DNA of 44,251 nucleotides from a gamma proteobacterium symbiont of Ctena orbiculata. Its GTDB lineage: Bacteria; Pseudomonadota; Gammaproteobacteria; Chromatiales; Chromatiaceae. The first letter of the stretch is position 1. The number at the start of each line of letters is the position of its first letter. Positions 1-9,611 of this stretch are shown here, piece by piece. The notes below the pieces were generated by a model. That model searched no databases and was not told the origin of the DNA. It was given only the letters and a program-made list of their open reading frames with translations. The position numbers were made by a program, and so were the translations under genes. Location of the stretch: positions 1 through 44,251 of the forward strand of contig NATW01000130.1 of assembly GCA_003094555.1 (NCBI GenBank), read 5' to 3'.

Positions 1-1
1 C

Positions 2-2029
2 TTGCTTGGTGGAGAACCTACACCTTCTCATGCGGATTTGGTTGAAGCGATCCAGGAAGTGCAGGAAAGCGAAGTCAGCGAGCAATTGGAAAAGATAGAG
101 ACTGTTGAATCGGCAACAGTGCTACCGTTCAACGAAGAGATTGCAAAGCTGCTCGAACCGGACAAGAAAGAGGAAGAGGAGAGTTTTAAGCCCACCAAGG
201 AGCAGGTGCGTGTTAATGCGGATCTCATGGATCGCCTGGTTAATCATGCGGGTGAAGTGAGTATCTACAGGGCAAGACTGGAACAACAGAACAGTGTGCT
301 TGGATTCAACCTATCAGAGTTGGAACAGACGGTATCTCGATTGCATACTCAATTGAGAAACCTGGAAATCGAAACCGAGGCACAGATCATCTACCGCTGG
401 GAACGCGAGCATGAAGATGATCGCGAAAAGACCGAGTTCGACCCACTCGAACTGGATAGATTTTCTACCATGCAGCAGCTCTCAAGGGCCTTGATGGAGA
501 CGGTCAATGACCTAGGGAACATCAATGAATCACTGCGAGACCTGCAGCGTGAAACAGACACACTTCTGCTGCAACAGTCGCGCATCTCCACCGATCTCCA
601 GGATGGTCTGCTGCGTACCCGTATGGTGCCGTTCGCACAATTGGTACCGAGAATGCAGCGTCTGGTCCGTCAGACCGCCGGTCAATTGGGCAAGAAGGCC
701 AATCTTGAGTGTTTTGGCGTTGAAGGTGAATTGGATCGAAGTATCCTTAATCGAATGGTGCCGGTGCTTGAACATCTGTTGCGTAATTCGGTTTCGCACG
801 GTGTCGAATTTCCTGAGGATAGACAGAAGGCCGGGAAACAGGAGGTAGGCAGGGTTTCCCTGTATCTCGATCGCGAGGCGACCGATGTACTGATCACTCT
901 TTCCGATGATGGAAGAGGATTGGATATCGAAGCGATCCGCAAGCGTGCGTTGGAACAGAACATGATCGATGCCAACGCCGAGATTAGCGACGATGACCTG
1001 ATTCAATGTGTATTGCTGCCAGGGTTCAGTACCGCCAAAGAGGTTACTCAGATCTCGGGGCGTGGTGTCGGCCTTGATGTGGTGACCAGTGAGGTTAAAC
1101 AGCTGGGTGGATCTCTGGAGATCGATTCCCAACCTGGTCGCGGTACCAGTTTTATCATTAGGTTGCCACTAACCCTGGCAATCTCGGACGCCCTGCTGGT
1201 GCGTGCCGGGGAAGAGATCTATGCGGTTCCCCATGGCAGCATTTCGGGTGTGGTGAGGATTCGCCGTCAAGAGCTGCTGGCATGTTACGAGGGAGGGGGT
1301 AAAGGTTTTAATTACGGCGCTAAGAACTACAAGGTGAGTTACCTTGGCAGTATGATGGGGATGGGTAAGCATGATATACCTGAAACGACACGCTGGCTGC
1401 CTCTATTGTTATTGCAAACAGGCGATCATCAGGCAGCATTACAGGTCGACGAACTGCTTGGAAGCAGACAGGTCGTAGTCAAGTCGCTGGGTAAACAGGT
1501 TGGTAGTGTACGCTGGATTACCGGCGGCACTATTCTTGCCGATGGCAGGGTTGCCCTGATTCTTGATCTCGCTGCCCTGGTGCGTATGGATGCTACCCAC
1601 GCAACATCTCCGCTCAGCCTGGTCAGCGAGAAACCTGAGAAGCGGGTTGAGGATCAATTGCGGGTTATGGTGGTGGATGACTCCATCACCGTGCGTAAAG
1701 TCACCAGCCGCTTGCTTGAACGGCATGATATGGAAGTGGTTACCGCAAAGGATGGTGTTGAAGCCGTTGCGCTATTACAGGAACAGATACCAGATATAAT
1801 GTTGCTGGATATCGAGATGCCGCGCATGGATGGCTTCGAGTTGGCGCGCCATATTAACAACTCTGTCGATTACTATGGCTTACCGATCATCATGATCTCC
1901 TCTCGAGTGGGTGATAAGCACCGTAAACGGGCAGTGGATCTGGGCGTCAAGCGCTGCCTTGGAAAACCCTACCAAGAGAGCGAGTTGCTGGATAATATCA
2001 ACGAAGTCCTGGCGGAAAGCAGATCATGA
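2..2029 (+). CDS. chpA: Chemosensory hybrid histidine kinase, ChpA/PilL type (5' end outside window)
   Basis: C-terminal 675 residues of a CheA-family kinase with a fused receiver; the frame is open to the left edge, so the HPt domains and true start lie upstream. Visible in order (residues of this fragment): dimerization segment about 65-205, HATPase about 240-390 with N-box EHLLRNSVSHG (257-267), G1 DDGRGLD (302-308) and G2 GRGVGLD (353-359), CheW-like domain about 392-530, and receiver about 554-670 with DD at 559-560, phospho-acceptor D603 in LLDIEMPRMDG and K655. Such kinases receive methyl-accepting receptor signals and phosphorylate CheY-like regulators; ChpA/PilL members control type IV pilus twitching. 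The stop overlaps the start of a CheW-like gene (ATGA), as expected for one transcript. Assignment to Chp rather than another hybrid CheA rests on the receiver and on the adjacent CheW-like gene; the rest of the cluster is not in view. Confidence 0.85.
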   Translation: MLGGEPTPSHADLVEAIQEVQESEVSEQLEKIETVESATVLPFNEEIAKLLEPDKKEEEESFKPTKEQVRVNADLMDRLVNHAGEVSIYRARLEQQNSVLGFNLSELEQTVSRLHTQLRNLEIETEAQIIYRWEREHEDDREKTEFDPLELDRFSTMQQLSRALMETVNDLGNINESLRDLQRETDTLLLQQSRISTDLQDGLLRTRMVPFAQLVPRMQRLVRQTAGQLGKKANLECFGVEGELDRSILNRMVPVLEHLLRNSVSHGVEFPEDRQKAGKQEVGRVSLYLDREATDVLITLSDDGRGLDIEAIRKRALEQNMIDANAEISDDDLIQCVLLPGFSTAKEVTQISGRGVGLDVVTSEVKQLGGSLEIDSQPGRGTSFIIRLPLTLAISDALLVRAGEEIYAVPHGSISGVVRIRRQELLACYEGGGKGFNYGAKNYKVSYLGSMMGMGKHDIPETTRWLPLLLLQTGDHQAALQVDELLGSRQVVVKSLGKQVGSVRWITGGTILADGRVALILDLAALVRMDATHATSPLSLVSEKPEKRVEDQLRVMVVDDSITVRKVTSRLLERHDMEVVTAKDGVEAVALLQEQIPDIMLLDIEMPRMDGFELARHINNSVDYYGLPIIMISSRVGDKHRKRAVDLGVKRCLGKPYQESELLDNINEVLAESRS

Positions 2030-2493
2030 GCGAAGCCGCTGTCAAGGAGGTCAGAAGTGTCCTCATTCCACTCCATGAGCGACAACTCCTATTGCCCAAT
2101 GCGGTGATTGCCGAAGTGATTGGATTTCAGCAACCGGAACCGCCAGAAGCGGAAAGGCCGGATTGGTTCGTGGGGAGTTTTGTCTGGCGGGGTGTGGTCA
2201 TTCCAATCGTCTCTTTCGAGGGTATGCTTGGAGACCGGGTGGTTATACCCGGGAATCGTGGCAGAATCATGGTCATGAATACGCTGGGCCAGCATGAAAG
2301 GATTACCCATATAGGTCTACTGGTTCAGGCCATTCCAAGCCTTGTCAGAGTGGGTGCCAACAACGTCACGCCGGTCAGTCCCGAAGATGATCTTGATCCG
2401 CTGATTAAACAACAGGTTGAGTTGGACCTGAGTCCGGCAATGATACCTGACCTTGATGAGATCGAGCGACAAGTTATTGATGTCGCAACCTGA
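2026..2493 (+). CDS. CheW-like coupling protein (ChpC-like)
   Basis: 155 residues covering a single CheW fold: an N-terminal strand RSVLIPLHERQLLLPNA, then the segment WFVGSFVWRGVVIPIVSFEG (about 47-66), typical of the chemotaxis adaptor core. CheW proteins bridge receptors and CheA-type kinases in the cytoplasm. It starts within the stop of the kinase gene (ATGA overlap), which suggests translational coupling and shared function. In Pseudomonas a CheW-like chpC lies downstream of chpA, which fits this order. The acidic C-terminal tail (about 120-150) is longer than in a minimal CheW. Family is fairly certain; the ChpC orthology is inferred from position. Confidence 0.8.
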   Translation: MSEAAVKEVRSVLIPLHERQLLLPNAVIAEVIGFQQPEPPEAERPDWFVGSFVWRGVVIPIVSFEGMLGDRVVIPGNRGRIMVMNTLGQHERITHIGLLVQAIPSLVRVGANNVTPVSPEDDLDPLIKQQVELDLSPAMIPDLDEIERQVIDVAT

Positions 2494-2516
2494 TACCTGC
2501 CTCCTATTCATTCCCC

Positions 2517-3590
2517 TTGTCTCTTCATCGACGCTACACAGAGCAGCTGCAAAAAAACGGTTTTAAACCTGACTCCCATCAGGAGGCTGTAGTCACCGCC
2601 TTCGATCGGCTCGCAAGGGAGTTGCAGCGGAAAAAAAGAACCCGTGGTTGGTTTTGGCAAAAGCGGGAGATAGCTGTAGAGGGTATCTATCTCTGGGGAG
2701 GCGTGGGCCGGGGTAAAACCTGGTTGATGGATCTGTTCTATACACACCACAGGGAAGTCGGTATCGAGCGCCACCACTTCCACAGCTTTATGCGGCAAAT
2801 TCATAAAAGGTTGCAGCAACTCGAGGGTGAAAGCGCGCCACTGGAATCAATCGCTGATGAAATGGCGCAACGCATGCGGGTGCTGTGTTTCGATGAGTTC
2901 AACGTTATCGATATCGGCGACGCGATGTTGATGCGAGGCCTGCTGGAAGCATTGGAAAAATCGGCCATAACCCTGGTAACGACCTCCAATCGACATCCCG
3001 ATGATCTCTACCCCGGGGGTATACAGCGGGATAGTTTTCTGCCCGCCATCGATATCCTGAAACGCAACAATCATGTGATTGAGTTGATGGGAGACGATGA
3101 TTACCGACTGCAGTTGTTCGAGGAGTCAACCGTCTACCATACGCCATTAGGCGACAACGCTGCGCAAAAGATGAGTCGGGAGTTCGGGCGTCTGGTAAGT
3201 GGTGAGATAGTGAGCAGGGAGCGTTTTTCCGTCCCGGGTCGGCCGATCCGGTTTATCAAGCGAGCGAACGGTGTTATCTGGTGTGACTTCAATGCCTTGT
3301 GTGGCCCGCCACGCTGGCAGAATGACTACCTTGAGTTGGCACGTTGTCACCATACGGTGTTCATCTCGGATATTCCCTATCTCGATGGCACCTGGGATGA
3401 TCGCACGCGACGTTTTATCAATCTGGTGGATGTTTTTTATGACCAGAAGGTCAATCTGGTTCTGAGTGCGGAGGATCAGCCGGAAAGACTCTATACAGGT
3501 ACCCGCCTGACATTTGAGTTCAAGCGTACGGCGAGCCGTTTGAAAGAGATGCAATCAGCCGCTTACCTGGAGACACCGCATATCGGTTGA
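2517..3590 (+). CDS. zapE: Cell division protein ZapE (AFG1-like ATPase)
   Basis: 357 residues, normal for the AFG1/ZapE family of P-loop ATPases; in E. coli ZapE associates with the division ring and is needed under low oxygen or heat. Walker A is GGVGRGKT (61-68) and the Walker B region is VLCFDEFNVID (about 122-132); the arginine-rich C-terminal part FEFKRTASRLKEMQS is also typical. The start is a TTG: the frame is closed by a TGA at 2478-2480 and no ATG or GTG occurs before the conserved N-terminus SLHRRYTEQLQ. No clear Shine-Dalgarno precedes it, and the CheW-like gene ends only 23 bases upstream, so translation may be weak or coupled. It converges on rsmE with a three-base gap. Confidence 0.93.
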   Translation: MSLHRRYTEQLQKNGFKPDSHQEAVVTAFDRLARELQRKKRTRGWFWQKREIAVEGIYLWGGVGRGKTWLMDLFYTHHREVGIERHHFHSFMRQIHKRLQQLEGESAPLESIADEMAQRMRVLCFDEFNVIDIGDAMLMRGLLEALEKSAITLVTTSNRHPDDLYPGGIQRDSFLPAIDILKRNNHVIELMGDDDYRLQLFEESTVYHTPLGDNAAQKMSREFGRLVSGEIVSRERFSVPGRPIRFIKRANGVIWCDFNALCGPPRWQNDYLELARCHHTVFISDIPYLDGTWDDRTRRFINLVDVFYDQKVNLVLSAEDQPERLYTGTRLTFEFKRTASRLKEMQSAAYLETPHIG

Positions 3591-3593
3591 GCT

Positions 3594-4328
3594 TCAGTTG
3601 GTGAAATCACCCCAAAGCGTTTGTGCGGCGGCTATGCTTGCCAGTGGCGCTGTTTCGGTACGCATGATCCGCGGGCCCAGGCGAATCCCGATAAAATCCC
3701 GCTGCAGCGCGAATTGGCGCTCCCCACTGGTCAGTCCTCCTTCGGGACCAATGAGGATGCAGAGATTGGCTTGGGGAGGTTCGATCTGATGCAGAGTCAA
3801 TTGGCTGCGGTGATCGAGTAAAATAGAGGTTCCGGCCTCGGTATGGCTCAATGCATCCCCATACTCCAACGCTTTATCGATGACGGGTATGCGGCAGCGT
3901 CCCGACTGCTCACAGGCATTGATAATGATGCGGCGCCAATGCATCAGTCGGCTGGCGCTCTTTTTTTCATTCAACTTGACCACGCAGCGTTCGGTTAAGA
4001 GCGGTGTTATTCGACTCACCCCCAGTTCGGTTGCCTTCTGGATGGCGAAATCCATGCGCTCGCTGCGAGATAAGCCAAGCAGGAGGTGAATCGCCAACCT
4101 GCTCTCCGCTTCATGCCGGAGTGCTTCACCGATACTGGCCACTACCTGTTGTTTGCTGACCTGAATAAGGGTAGCGGCATGCTCATCGCCATTCGCGTTG
4201 AACAGGACAACATCATCTCCAGAGCGAAGTCTCAATACCTGGTGAATATGGTGTGACGGGTCCTCCTCAAGGGTAATCTGCGAATCCCTCTGCAGATTTT
4301 GAGAAGTGAAGAATCGATGCACTCGCAT
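3594..4328 (-). CDS. rsmE: 16S rRNA (uracil-1498-N3)-methyltransferase RsmE
   Basis: 244 residues from the start chosen at MRVHRFF; the frame allows five more residues, but MRVHRFF matches the family N-terminus. The protein methylates N3 of U1498 in 16S rRNA with S-adenosylmethionine. The N-terminal PUA-like part is followed by a SPOUT methyltransferase with the trefoil-knot signatures LCILIGPEGGLTSGE and IRLGPRIMRTETA near the C-terminus. It lies 27 bases after rnfE on the same strand, so it is probably the last gene of the rnf transcript. In E. coli nth follows the rnf (rsx) cluster instead. No terminator is visible in the three-base gap to zapE. Confidence 0.95.
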   Translation of the reverse strand: MRVHRFFTSQNLQRDSQITLEEDPSHHIHQVLRLRSGDDVVLFNANGDEHAATLIQVSKQQVVASIGEALRHEAESRLAIHLLLGLSRSERMDFAIQKATELGVSRITPLLTERCVVKLNEKKSASRLMHWRRIIINACEQSGRCRIPVIDKALEYGDALSHTEAGTSILLDHRSQLTLHQIEPPQANLCILIGPEGGLTSGERQFALQRDFIGIRLGPRIMRTETAPLASIAAAQTLWGDFTN

Positions 4329-4355
4329 GTTGCGGCCTGACAAAGTTTAAAGGTG

Positions 4356-5051
4356 CTATGTATTTGCTATGCCTTCGGCGCCTTCGGGATAGTCTGATTT
4401 CTCAACCGCCCTGGCGGCGAGGCGTTGGTCGATCAGGTTCTTGAACATGATCAACAGTCCCAGTCCGATAAACGCGCCAGGGGGAAGTATCGCTATCAGC
4501 ATACCTGGAAAATTTTCAATCCTGATGGTGAGGCCATGTGCAGCCTCACCAAACATCAGGTGCGCCTGATCGAATAGGGTTCCCTGCCCAATCAGTTCTC
4601 GCATCGCACCTAGGGTAAGCAGTACCAATGTGAAACCGATACCGATACTGATGCCGTCCACCAGTGAGCGGGAGAGATTGTTTTTGGATGCAAAGGCCTC
4701 GGCTCGGCCGATGATGATGCAGTTGGTGACGATCAATGGGATGAAGATACCGAGTATCTTGTGCAACTCATGGAAATAGGCATTCATAGCCAATTCTATG
4801 GCGGTGACGAATGAGGCTATTACCAGGACAAACACAGGCAGGCGCACTTCCGGACGTACGAAATTACGTATCAGAGAGACAGTGGTATTTGAAGCAACCA
4901 GGACCGCTGTGGTCGCAAGCCCCAAGCCAAAGCCATTGATGGCTGTATTGCTCACGGCCAGGAGTGGGCACAGGCCAAGCAGAGCGACAAGTGCCTGGTT
5001 GTTGTGCCACAGTCCTTCGTTGATAAGGTCACGGTATCTTATTTCGGCCAT
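4356..5051 (-). CDS. rnfE: Rnf electron transport complex subunit E
   Basis: 231 residues, an integral membrane subunit of the RnfABCDGE complex, which couples ferredoxin:NAD+ electron transfer to Na+ or H+ movement; in E. coli the related Rsx complex resets SoxR. Several hydrophobic segments are seen, including [20 protein letters not shown] near the N-terminus and [20 protein letters not shown] near the C-terminus. The [10 protein letters not shown] stretch parallels [10 protein letters not shown] in RnfA, reflecting the homology of RnfA and RnfE and carrying the conserved cysteine of the membrane [2Fe-2S] site. It starts three bases after rnfG and is followed by rsmE. Confidence 0.95.
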   Translation of the reverse strand: MAEIRYRDLINEGLWHNNQALVALLGLCPLLAVSNTAINGFGLGLATTAVLVASNTTVSLIRNFVRPEVRLPVFVLVIASFVTAIELAMNAYFHELHKILGIFIPLIVTNCIIIGRAEAFASKNNLSRSLVDGISIGIGFTLVLLTLGAMRELIGQGTLFDQAHLMFGEAAHGLTIRIENFPGMLIAILPPGAFIGLGLLIMFKNLIDQRLAARAVEKSDYPEGAEGIANT

Positions 5052-5054
5052 CGC

Positions 5055-5693
5055 TTACCCCTCTTGCTGAATCGCTGCGGAACGATCATAGAGTGCATCT
5101 TTGTGGTCTTTCACATATAACAGCGTCTGTTTCACCGCTTTGACAATGGCGCGTGGCGTCACTGTGGCGCCCGTGAATTGATCGAATACCCCGCCATCCC
5201 GTTTGACCCCCCATTTTTTCAATCCTGGATTTGTTAGTGATTTGCCGTTGAAGCTATATACCCAGTCGGAACGGGACTCTTCTATCTTGTCGCCCAGACC
5301 AGGGGTTTCCTTGTGGCTGATCACTCTTACGCCACCCAATGTGCCATCGTATCGGACTGCCACCAGCAGTTTGATCGGTCCGCTGTAACCGTTGGGTACG
5401 ATGGTGGTCAATACCGTGGCGACCGGCTGTTCCAGCTTGCGGCCCCGATAGACAGTCGTCGCATCTGAGCCGAGCAGATCATGCGCGCTTACCGTGATCA
5501 CATCAGCGATCATGTCGTTGTCGATGCTTTCCGACGGTACAAGGGCGTGTAGTGAACGCAATAGGGTTTCACGCTCGTTCAGTGCGATACGTTCCTTGGT
5601 GAAGGCATGGGTCAGGGTTACCAGCGATGTACCTAAGATGGCAAAGGATGCAAGTATTGCGGCCGCGATAAATATGGCATGTCGTTTATTCAC
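5055..5693 (-). CDS. rnfG: Rnf electron transport complex subunit G (covalent flavoprotein)
   Basis: 212 residues with an N-terminal membrane anchor (about 6-28) and a periplasmic FMN-binding domain. The flavinylation motif is TGATVTPRAI (174-183), so T177 is the expected FMN-phosphothreonine site; modification needs the ApbE flavin transferase, which is not in this window. The segment HKETPGLGDKIEES (127-140) is also family-typical. Its start overlaps the end of rnfD by eight bases and rnfE follows after three, so all three are co-translated in effect. It carries one of the redox cofactors linking membrane electron flow in the Rnf complex. Confidence 0.96.
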   Translation of the reverse strand: MNKRHAIFIAAAILASFAILGTSLVTLTHAFTKERIALNERETLLRSLHALVPSESIDNDMIADVITVSAHDLLGSDATTVYRGRKLEQPVATVLTTIVPNGYSGPIKLLVAVRYDGTLGGVRVISHKETPGLGDKIEESRSDWVYSFNGKSLTNPGLKKWGVKRDGGVFDQFTGATVTPRAIVKAVKQTLLYVKDHKDALYDRSAAIQQEG

Positions 5694-6729
5694 GCTTCAC
5701 CTCGCCATGCCCATAGGTTCGTGGGCGGGTATAGTAATCGATTGTCGGTGCTGCCATATTCATCAGCAGAACCGCAAAGGCCACGGCGTCCGGATACCCA
5801 CCCCAGGTACGAATGATATACACAAGCACCCCGATTGAGGCACCATAGATCAACTGACCGGCACGGGTGGTACAGGCGGTTACCGGGTCGGTTGCGATAA
5901 AGAAGGCGCCGAGAATGGCTCCGCCACTGAACAGATGAAACAGTGGAAATGGAAAGCTCTCGGCATCGAACAGCCAGAAGAGTGTGGCCATGCCGATCAG
6001 GCCGGAAAGAAACGCCAGGGGGATCTGCCAGGTGATGGTACGTTTATAGACCATCCAGATACCCCCCATAAGGAACCAGTTACCAACCCACTCCCAGCCC
6101 AGTCCGCCAAAATCTCCCCACAACGGGCTTTTCCGGATTTCACTGATCATATGGTTGAGGTCGAGATTGGTGCGCATCTGATCCAGTGGTGTGGCCATTG
6201 TGATGGCATCCAGCGTCACCTGCTGTGGGAGAACACCGCTAAACTTGTAAGCCAGGATTTGTGATGGATTGAGCGGTTGCTCAGCCAAAATGAAAGGTGG
6301 CAACCAACTGGTCATCTCCACTGGATAGGAGATCAGCAACATGACATAGGCTGCCATGGCGGGGTTGAAGGGGTTGTAACCCAGGCCACCATACATCTGT
6401 TTGACCATGATGATGGCGAAGGCCATGCCCAGAATTACCAGCCACCAGGGTAGCAGGGGAGGGATTGCAATGGCGAAAAGCAGCGCGGTGACAATTGCGC
6501 TTAGATCTGACAATACCGGCAATACGGGGCGTTTTCGCAGCTTGATTACCATCGCCTCGAAGGCGGTTGCGGCGAGGACAGCCAGTACGATATTGATCAG
6601 CACCCCCCAGCCGAAATAAAAGATCAAGGCAAGAATCCCCGGGATAAGTGCCAATACGACCTGCAGCATCACCTTATCGACCCGATTGATGTGCTTGGTG
6701 TGGGGTGAGCTGGTGGTATGGAATTCCAT
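5686..6729 (-). CDS. rnfD: Rnf electron transport complex subunit D
   Basis: 347 residues, a polytopic membrane subunit homologous to NqrB. The covalent FMN site is expected at T180 in TMATPLDQ (177-184). Other recognisable stretches are KQMYGGLGYNPFNPAMAAYV (110-129), and FFIATDPVTA with GASIGVLVYIIRTWGGYPD towards the C-terminus. The ATG shares its A with the rnfC TAA stop (TAATG overlap) and the 3' end overlaps rnfG by eight bases. With RnfA and RnfE it forms the ion-translocating membrane part. Confidence 0.96.
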   Translation of the reverse strand: MEFHTTSSPHTKHINRVDKVMLQVVLALIPGILALIFYFGWGVLINIVLAVLAATAFEAMVIKLRKRPVLPVLSDLSAIVTALLFAIAIPPLLPWWLVILGMAFAIIMVKQMYGGLGYNPFNPAMAAYVMLLISYPVEMTSWLPPFILAEQPLNPSQILAYKFSGVLPQQVTLDAITMATPLDQMRTNLDLNHMISEIRKSPLWGDFGGLGWEWVGNWFLMGGIWMVYKRTITWQIPLAFLSGLIGMATLFWLFDAESFPFPLFHLFSGGAILGAFFIATDPVTACTTRAGQLIYGASIGVLVYIIRTWGGYPDAVAFAVLLMNMAAPTIDYYTRPRTYGHGEVKRE

Positions 6730-8432
6730 TATTCAGGATGCTCCTGGTGTTGCTCACTCTCCTTGTTGGCAACCTTGCGTCTTTTATCTACCGCCTCTAT
6801 CTGCGCCTGTTGGGCAGATGTCAGGTTATCGGTGTTTTTTGGTGTATGTTGCTGCTTGGCCTTTTTCTCGGCCGCTCTTTTCATAGCTGCTTCGATTGCC
6901 GCTTGTTTGGCATCCTCTGCACTAGTCTCCTGCTTGGGTTTGTCACCCTTTTTGGCCGTAGGCTTAGGCTTAAGGTCCTGTTTCTTTTTACGCAATCTTG
7001 CTTTGCGCTCGGCTTCCAGTCGCTCCAGACGTGAGACCCGGAAGTCGTGCCGCTGTTTGGCGTGCTCGGATTTGCGCCGCTCCTTCTCCTGTGCCCAACT
7101 CTCCGCCTTGGCATAACGATAGTACTGGACCAGGGGTATATGGGATGGGCAGACATGGGAGCAACAGCCGCATTCGATACAGTCGAACAGGTTGTAATCC
7201 TGAACCTTGTCCAGATCCTTGGCACGGCTGTACCAATACATCTGCTGTGGCAACAGATTTGCCGGGCAGACGTCTGCACAGCGACCACAACGGATGCATG
7301 CCCTGGCCGGTTGCGGCGGAGGGCTCTCGTGGGCGGTCGGGCAGAGCAGGCAGTTGGCTCCCTTGGTTATCGGTACCTGATCAGTGGTCAAGTCGAATCC
7401 CATCATGGGACCACCCAGGATCAATTGCTGCGGCTGTTTTTCCATATAGCCGCCTGCCTGGGCGATCAGATCACCGGCGAGCATGCCCAGCGGGGTCTCA
7501 AAGTTGCCCGGTTCCCGGATCCCTTCCCCGGTGACCGTCACGATGCGGGATATCAATGGACTACCTTCGAGTACCGCATCCGCAACAGCTGCGGTTGTGG
7601 CGACATTGTGGCAAATCACACCCACCTGGGCGGGCAATCCGGATGTGGGGACCTCACGTCCGGTAAGGATCCTGATCAACTGTTTTTCACCACCGCTCGG
7701 GTAGAGGGTCGGGATCCGCACAACCTCTATATTCTCCTCTTCGCGCAACTCCTGGAACATGGCAAGGATCGCTTCGGGTTTATTGTCCTCGATGGCGATC
7801 AGACACTCTTCACTCTGCAGCATATGCTGCAGTATGCGTGCACCTGCCATGACCCGTTGTGCATAGTCCCGCATCAATCTGTCGTCGCAGGTGATATAGG
7901 GTTCGCACTCGGCGCCATTGATGATCAGGGTCTTGATCGGTCTGCCCGGATTGAGTTTGATCGCGGAAGGGAAAGTGGCGCCACCCATGCCCACGATGCC
8001 TGATTCGCGTATACGTTGGCGCAAAACCTGGCTGTCGGCGGATCGAAAATCGGTGATCGGGTCGGGTAGCTCCCCCCATGTGTCATTACCATCCGGTTCG
8101 ATGACGATGGATTGATCCACCAATCCAGAAGGATGAGGAACCCTATGTTCGCCGATATCAATCACCACACCCGAGGTGGATGCATGTAGGGGTGCGGAGA
8201 CAGGAGCTGTTGAGTTGGCAATGACCTGTCCCTTCAGCACCTTGTCTCCAACAGCAACCAGGGGTTGTGCCTGGACACCGATATGCTGTTGCAGAGGCAG
8301 TACCATTCGGTTCGGCAGGGTGGCGCGTTGCAACGGTTTTTGCAGTGAGATCTCTTTTTTATCCGCCAGGTGCAGACCGCCGTGAAATCGCCAAAGCTCC
8401 CTGGTCTTGCCTTTTTTCGATTCAACATACAT
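6729..8432 (-). CDS. rnfC: Rnf electron transport complex subunit C (NADH/ferredoxin-side Fe-S flavoprotein)
   Basis: 567 residues from MYVESKKGK; the open frame runs further upstream into rnfB, but this start sits five bases after the rnfB stop and leads straight into the conserved LWRFHGGLHL. The nucleotide/flavin-binding Rossmann-like core includes GMGGATFPSAIKL (148-160). Two [4Fe-4S] motifs follow: C379, C382, C385, C389 and C418, C421, C424, C428. The last 120 residues are a Lys/Glu/Ala/Gln-rich, probably helical tail, which is shorter than the long repeat tails of enterobacterial RsxC. RnfC is the peripheral NAD(H)-reacting subunit. Confidence 0.96.
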   Translation of the reverse strand: MYVESKKGKTRELWRFHGGLHLADKKEISLQKPLQRATLPNRMVLPLQQHIGVQAQPLVAVGDKVLKGQVIANSTAPVSAPLHASTSGVVIDIGEHRVPHPSGLVDQSIVIEPDGNDTWGELPDPITDFRSADSQVLRQRIRESGIVGMGGATFPSAIKLNPGRPIKTLIINGAECEPYITCDDRLMRDYAQRVMAGARILQHMLQSEECLIAIEDNKPEAILAMFQELREEENIEVVRIPTLYPSGGEKQLIRILTGREVPTSGLPAQVGVICHNVATTAAVADAVLEGSPLISRIVTVTGEGIREPGNFETPLGMLAGDLIAQAGGYMEKQPQQLILGGPMMGFDLTTDQVPITKGANCLLCPTAHESPPPQPARACIRCGRCADVCPANLLPQQMYWYSRAKDLDKVQDYNLFDCIECGCCSHVCPSHIPLVQYYRYAKAESWAQEKERRKSEHAKQRHDFRVSRLERLEAERKARLRKKKQDLKPKPTAKKGDKPKQETSAEDAKQAAIEAAMKRAAEKKAKQQHTPKNTDNLTSAQQAQIEAVDKRRKVANKESEQHQEHPE

Positions 8433-8437
8433 GGGAT

Positions 8438-9016
8438 TCAGCCCGCCTTCTCGAGCACTTCGGAGGTTGCGATCGCCTGCACACCGCTGTGTGGAAAGGG
8501 CCAGCGCCAGTTGCCTGTGCTTACTGGGATCGGCTCCATCACTATGCAGTCGACGGGGCAGGGGGGCAGGCAAAGCTCGCAACCGGTGCATTCATCGGTT
8601 ATGACAACATGCATCTGTTTAGCGGCGCCAATAATAGCGTCCACCGGACAAGCCTGTAGGCAGAGGGTGCAGCCGATACACTCCTGCTCCTTGATCAGGG
8701 CGATGGCTTTCGCTTTCTCTTGGGTAGTATCTGCGTCCAGGGGTACGGGATCCCGCCCCAGAAGGTCAGCCAGCGCAATCATGGTCGCTTCACCGCCTGG
8801 GGGACAGAGATTGATCTCTGATTCACCCCCGGCAATGGCCTCTGCATAGGGTCGGCAGCCGGCAAAGCCGCACTGACCGCACTGGGTCTGGGGTAACAGT
8901 TTTTCGATCTGATCGGTAATCGGGTCCCCTTCCACGTGAAAACGAATACTGGCATAACCCAGCAGCAGGCCGAACAGGGCGGCAAGGGCTGAGATGGTGA
9001 AGATGGCAACTAACAT
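8438..9016 (-). CDS. rnfB: Rnf electron transport complex subunit B (ferredoxin-like)
   Basis: 192 residues: a membrane anchor (about 3-24), then a four-cysteine Fe-S domain with CGQCGFAGC (46-54) and C71, then two [4Fe-4S] ferredoxin motifs, [12 protein letters not shown] (113-124) and [12 protein letters not shown] (143-154). RnfB is the entry or exit point for ferredoxin electrons on the cytoplasmic side. It starts 13 bases after rnfA and ends five bases before rnfC. Length and motif set are normal for the family. Confidence 0.96.
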   Translation of the reverse strand: MLVAIFTISALAALFGLLLGYASIRFHVEGDPITDQIEKLLPQTQCGQCGFAGCRPYAEAIAGGESEINLCPPGGEATMIALADLLGRDPVPLDADTTQEKAKAIALIKEQECIGCTLCLQACPVDAIIGAAKQMHVVITDECTGCELCLPPCPVDCIVMEPIPVSTGNWRWPFPHSGVQAIATSEVLEKAG

Positions 9017-9029
9017 CGATTGGTGTTCC

Positions 9030-9611
9030 TTACACGCTGACCAATCCCGCGAAGCCCATGAATGCCATGGACATCAATCCGGCAGTAATCAATGCGATTG
9101 CGTTGCCTTGCAAGGGTTCAGGGACATCCGCGACGGTAACCCGCTCGCGAACACCGGCAAAAAGTACCAGGACCAGAGAGAAGCCCACCGCGGCGCCAAA
9201 TCCGTAGAGTGCTGATTCGATGAAACCGTGTTGTTCCTGGGTATTGAGCAGGGCCACTCCAAGTACGGCACAATTGGTGGTTATCAGCGGCAGGAAGATA
9301 CCCAGAACCTGATACAGCATGGGACTGGTTTTGTGCATGGCCATCTCAGTGAACTGGACCACTACTGCGATTACCAGGATGAAGGCGATGGTGCGTAGGA
9401 ACTCCAAGCCCAGGGGAATCAGCAGATACTCGTTGACCAGATAGGAGCAGATGGCGGAGAGGGTGAGCACAAAAGTGGTGGCCAGGCCCATACCGGTCGC
9501 CGTTTCCAGCTTGCGCGAAACGCCCATGAATGGACACAATCCCAGAAATTTCACCAGGACAAAGTTATTCACCAGCACGGTGCTGATCAGGATTAGGGCG
9601 TACTCTTGCAT
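9030..9611 (-). CDS. rnfA: Rnf electron transport complex subunit A
   Basis: 193 residues, highly hydrophobic, first gene of the rnfABCDGE operon. [19 protein letters not shown] (14-32) is the family hallmark and holds the cysteine proposed, with that of RnfE, to bind a membrane [2Fe-2S] cluster; [12 protein letters not shown] is the second cysteine-containing segment. It is transcribed divergently from metY across about 300 bases, which must contain the promoter of the rnf operon. Confidence 0.97.
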   Translation of the reverse strand: MQEYALILISTVLVNNFVLVKFLGLCPFMGVSRKLETATGMGLATTFVLTLSAICSYLVNEYLLIPLGLEFLRTIAFILVIAVVVQFTEMAMHKTSPMLYQVLGIFLPLITTNCAVLGVALLNTQEQHGFIESALYGFGAAVGFSLVLVLFAGVRERVTVADVPEPLQGNAIALITAGLMSMAFMGFAGLVSV

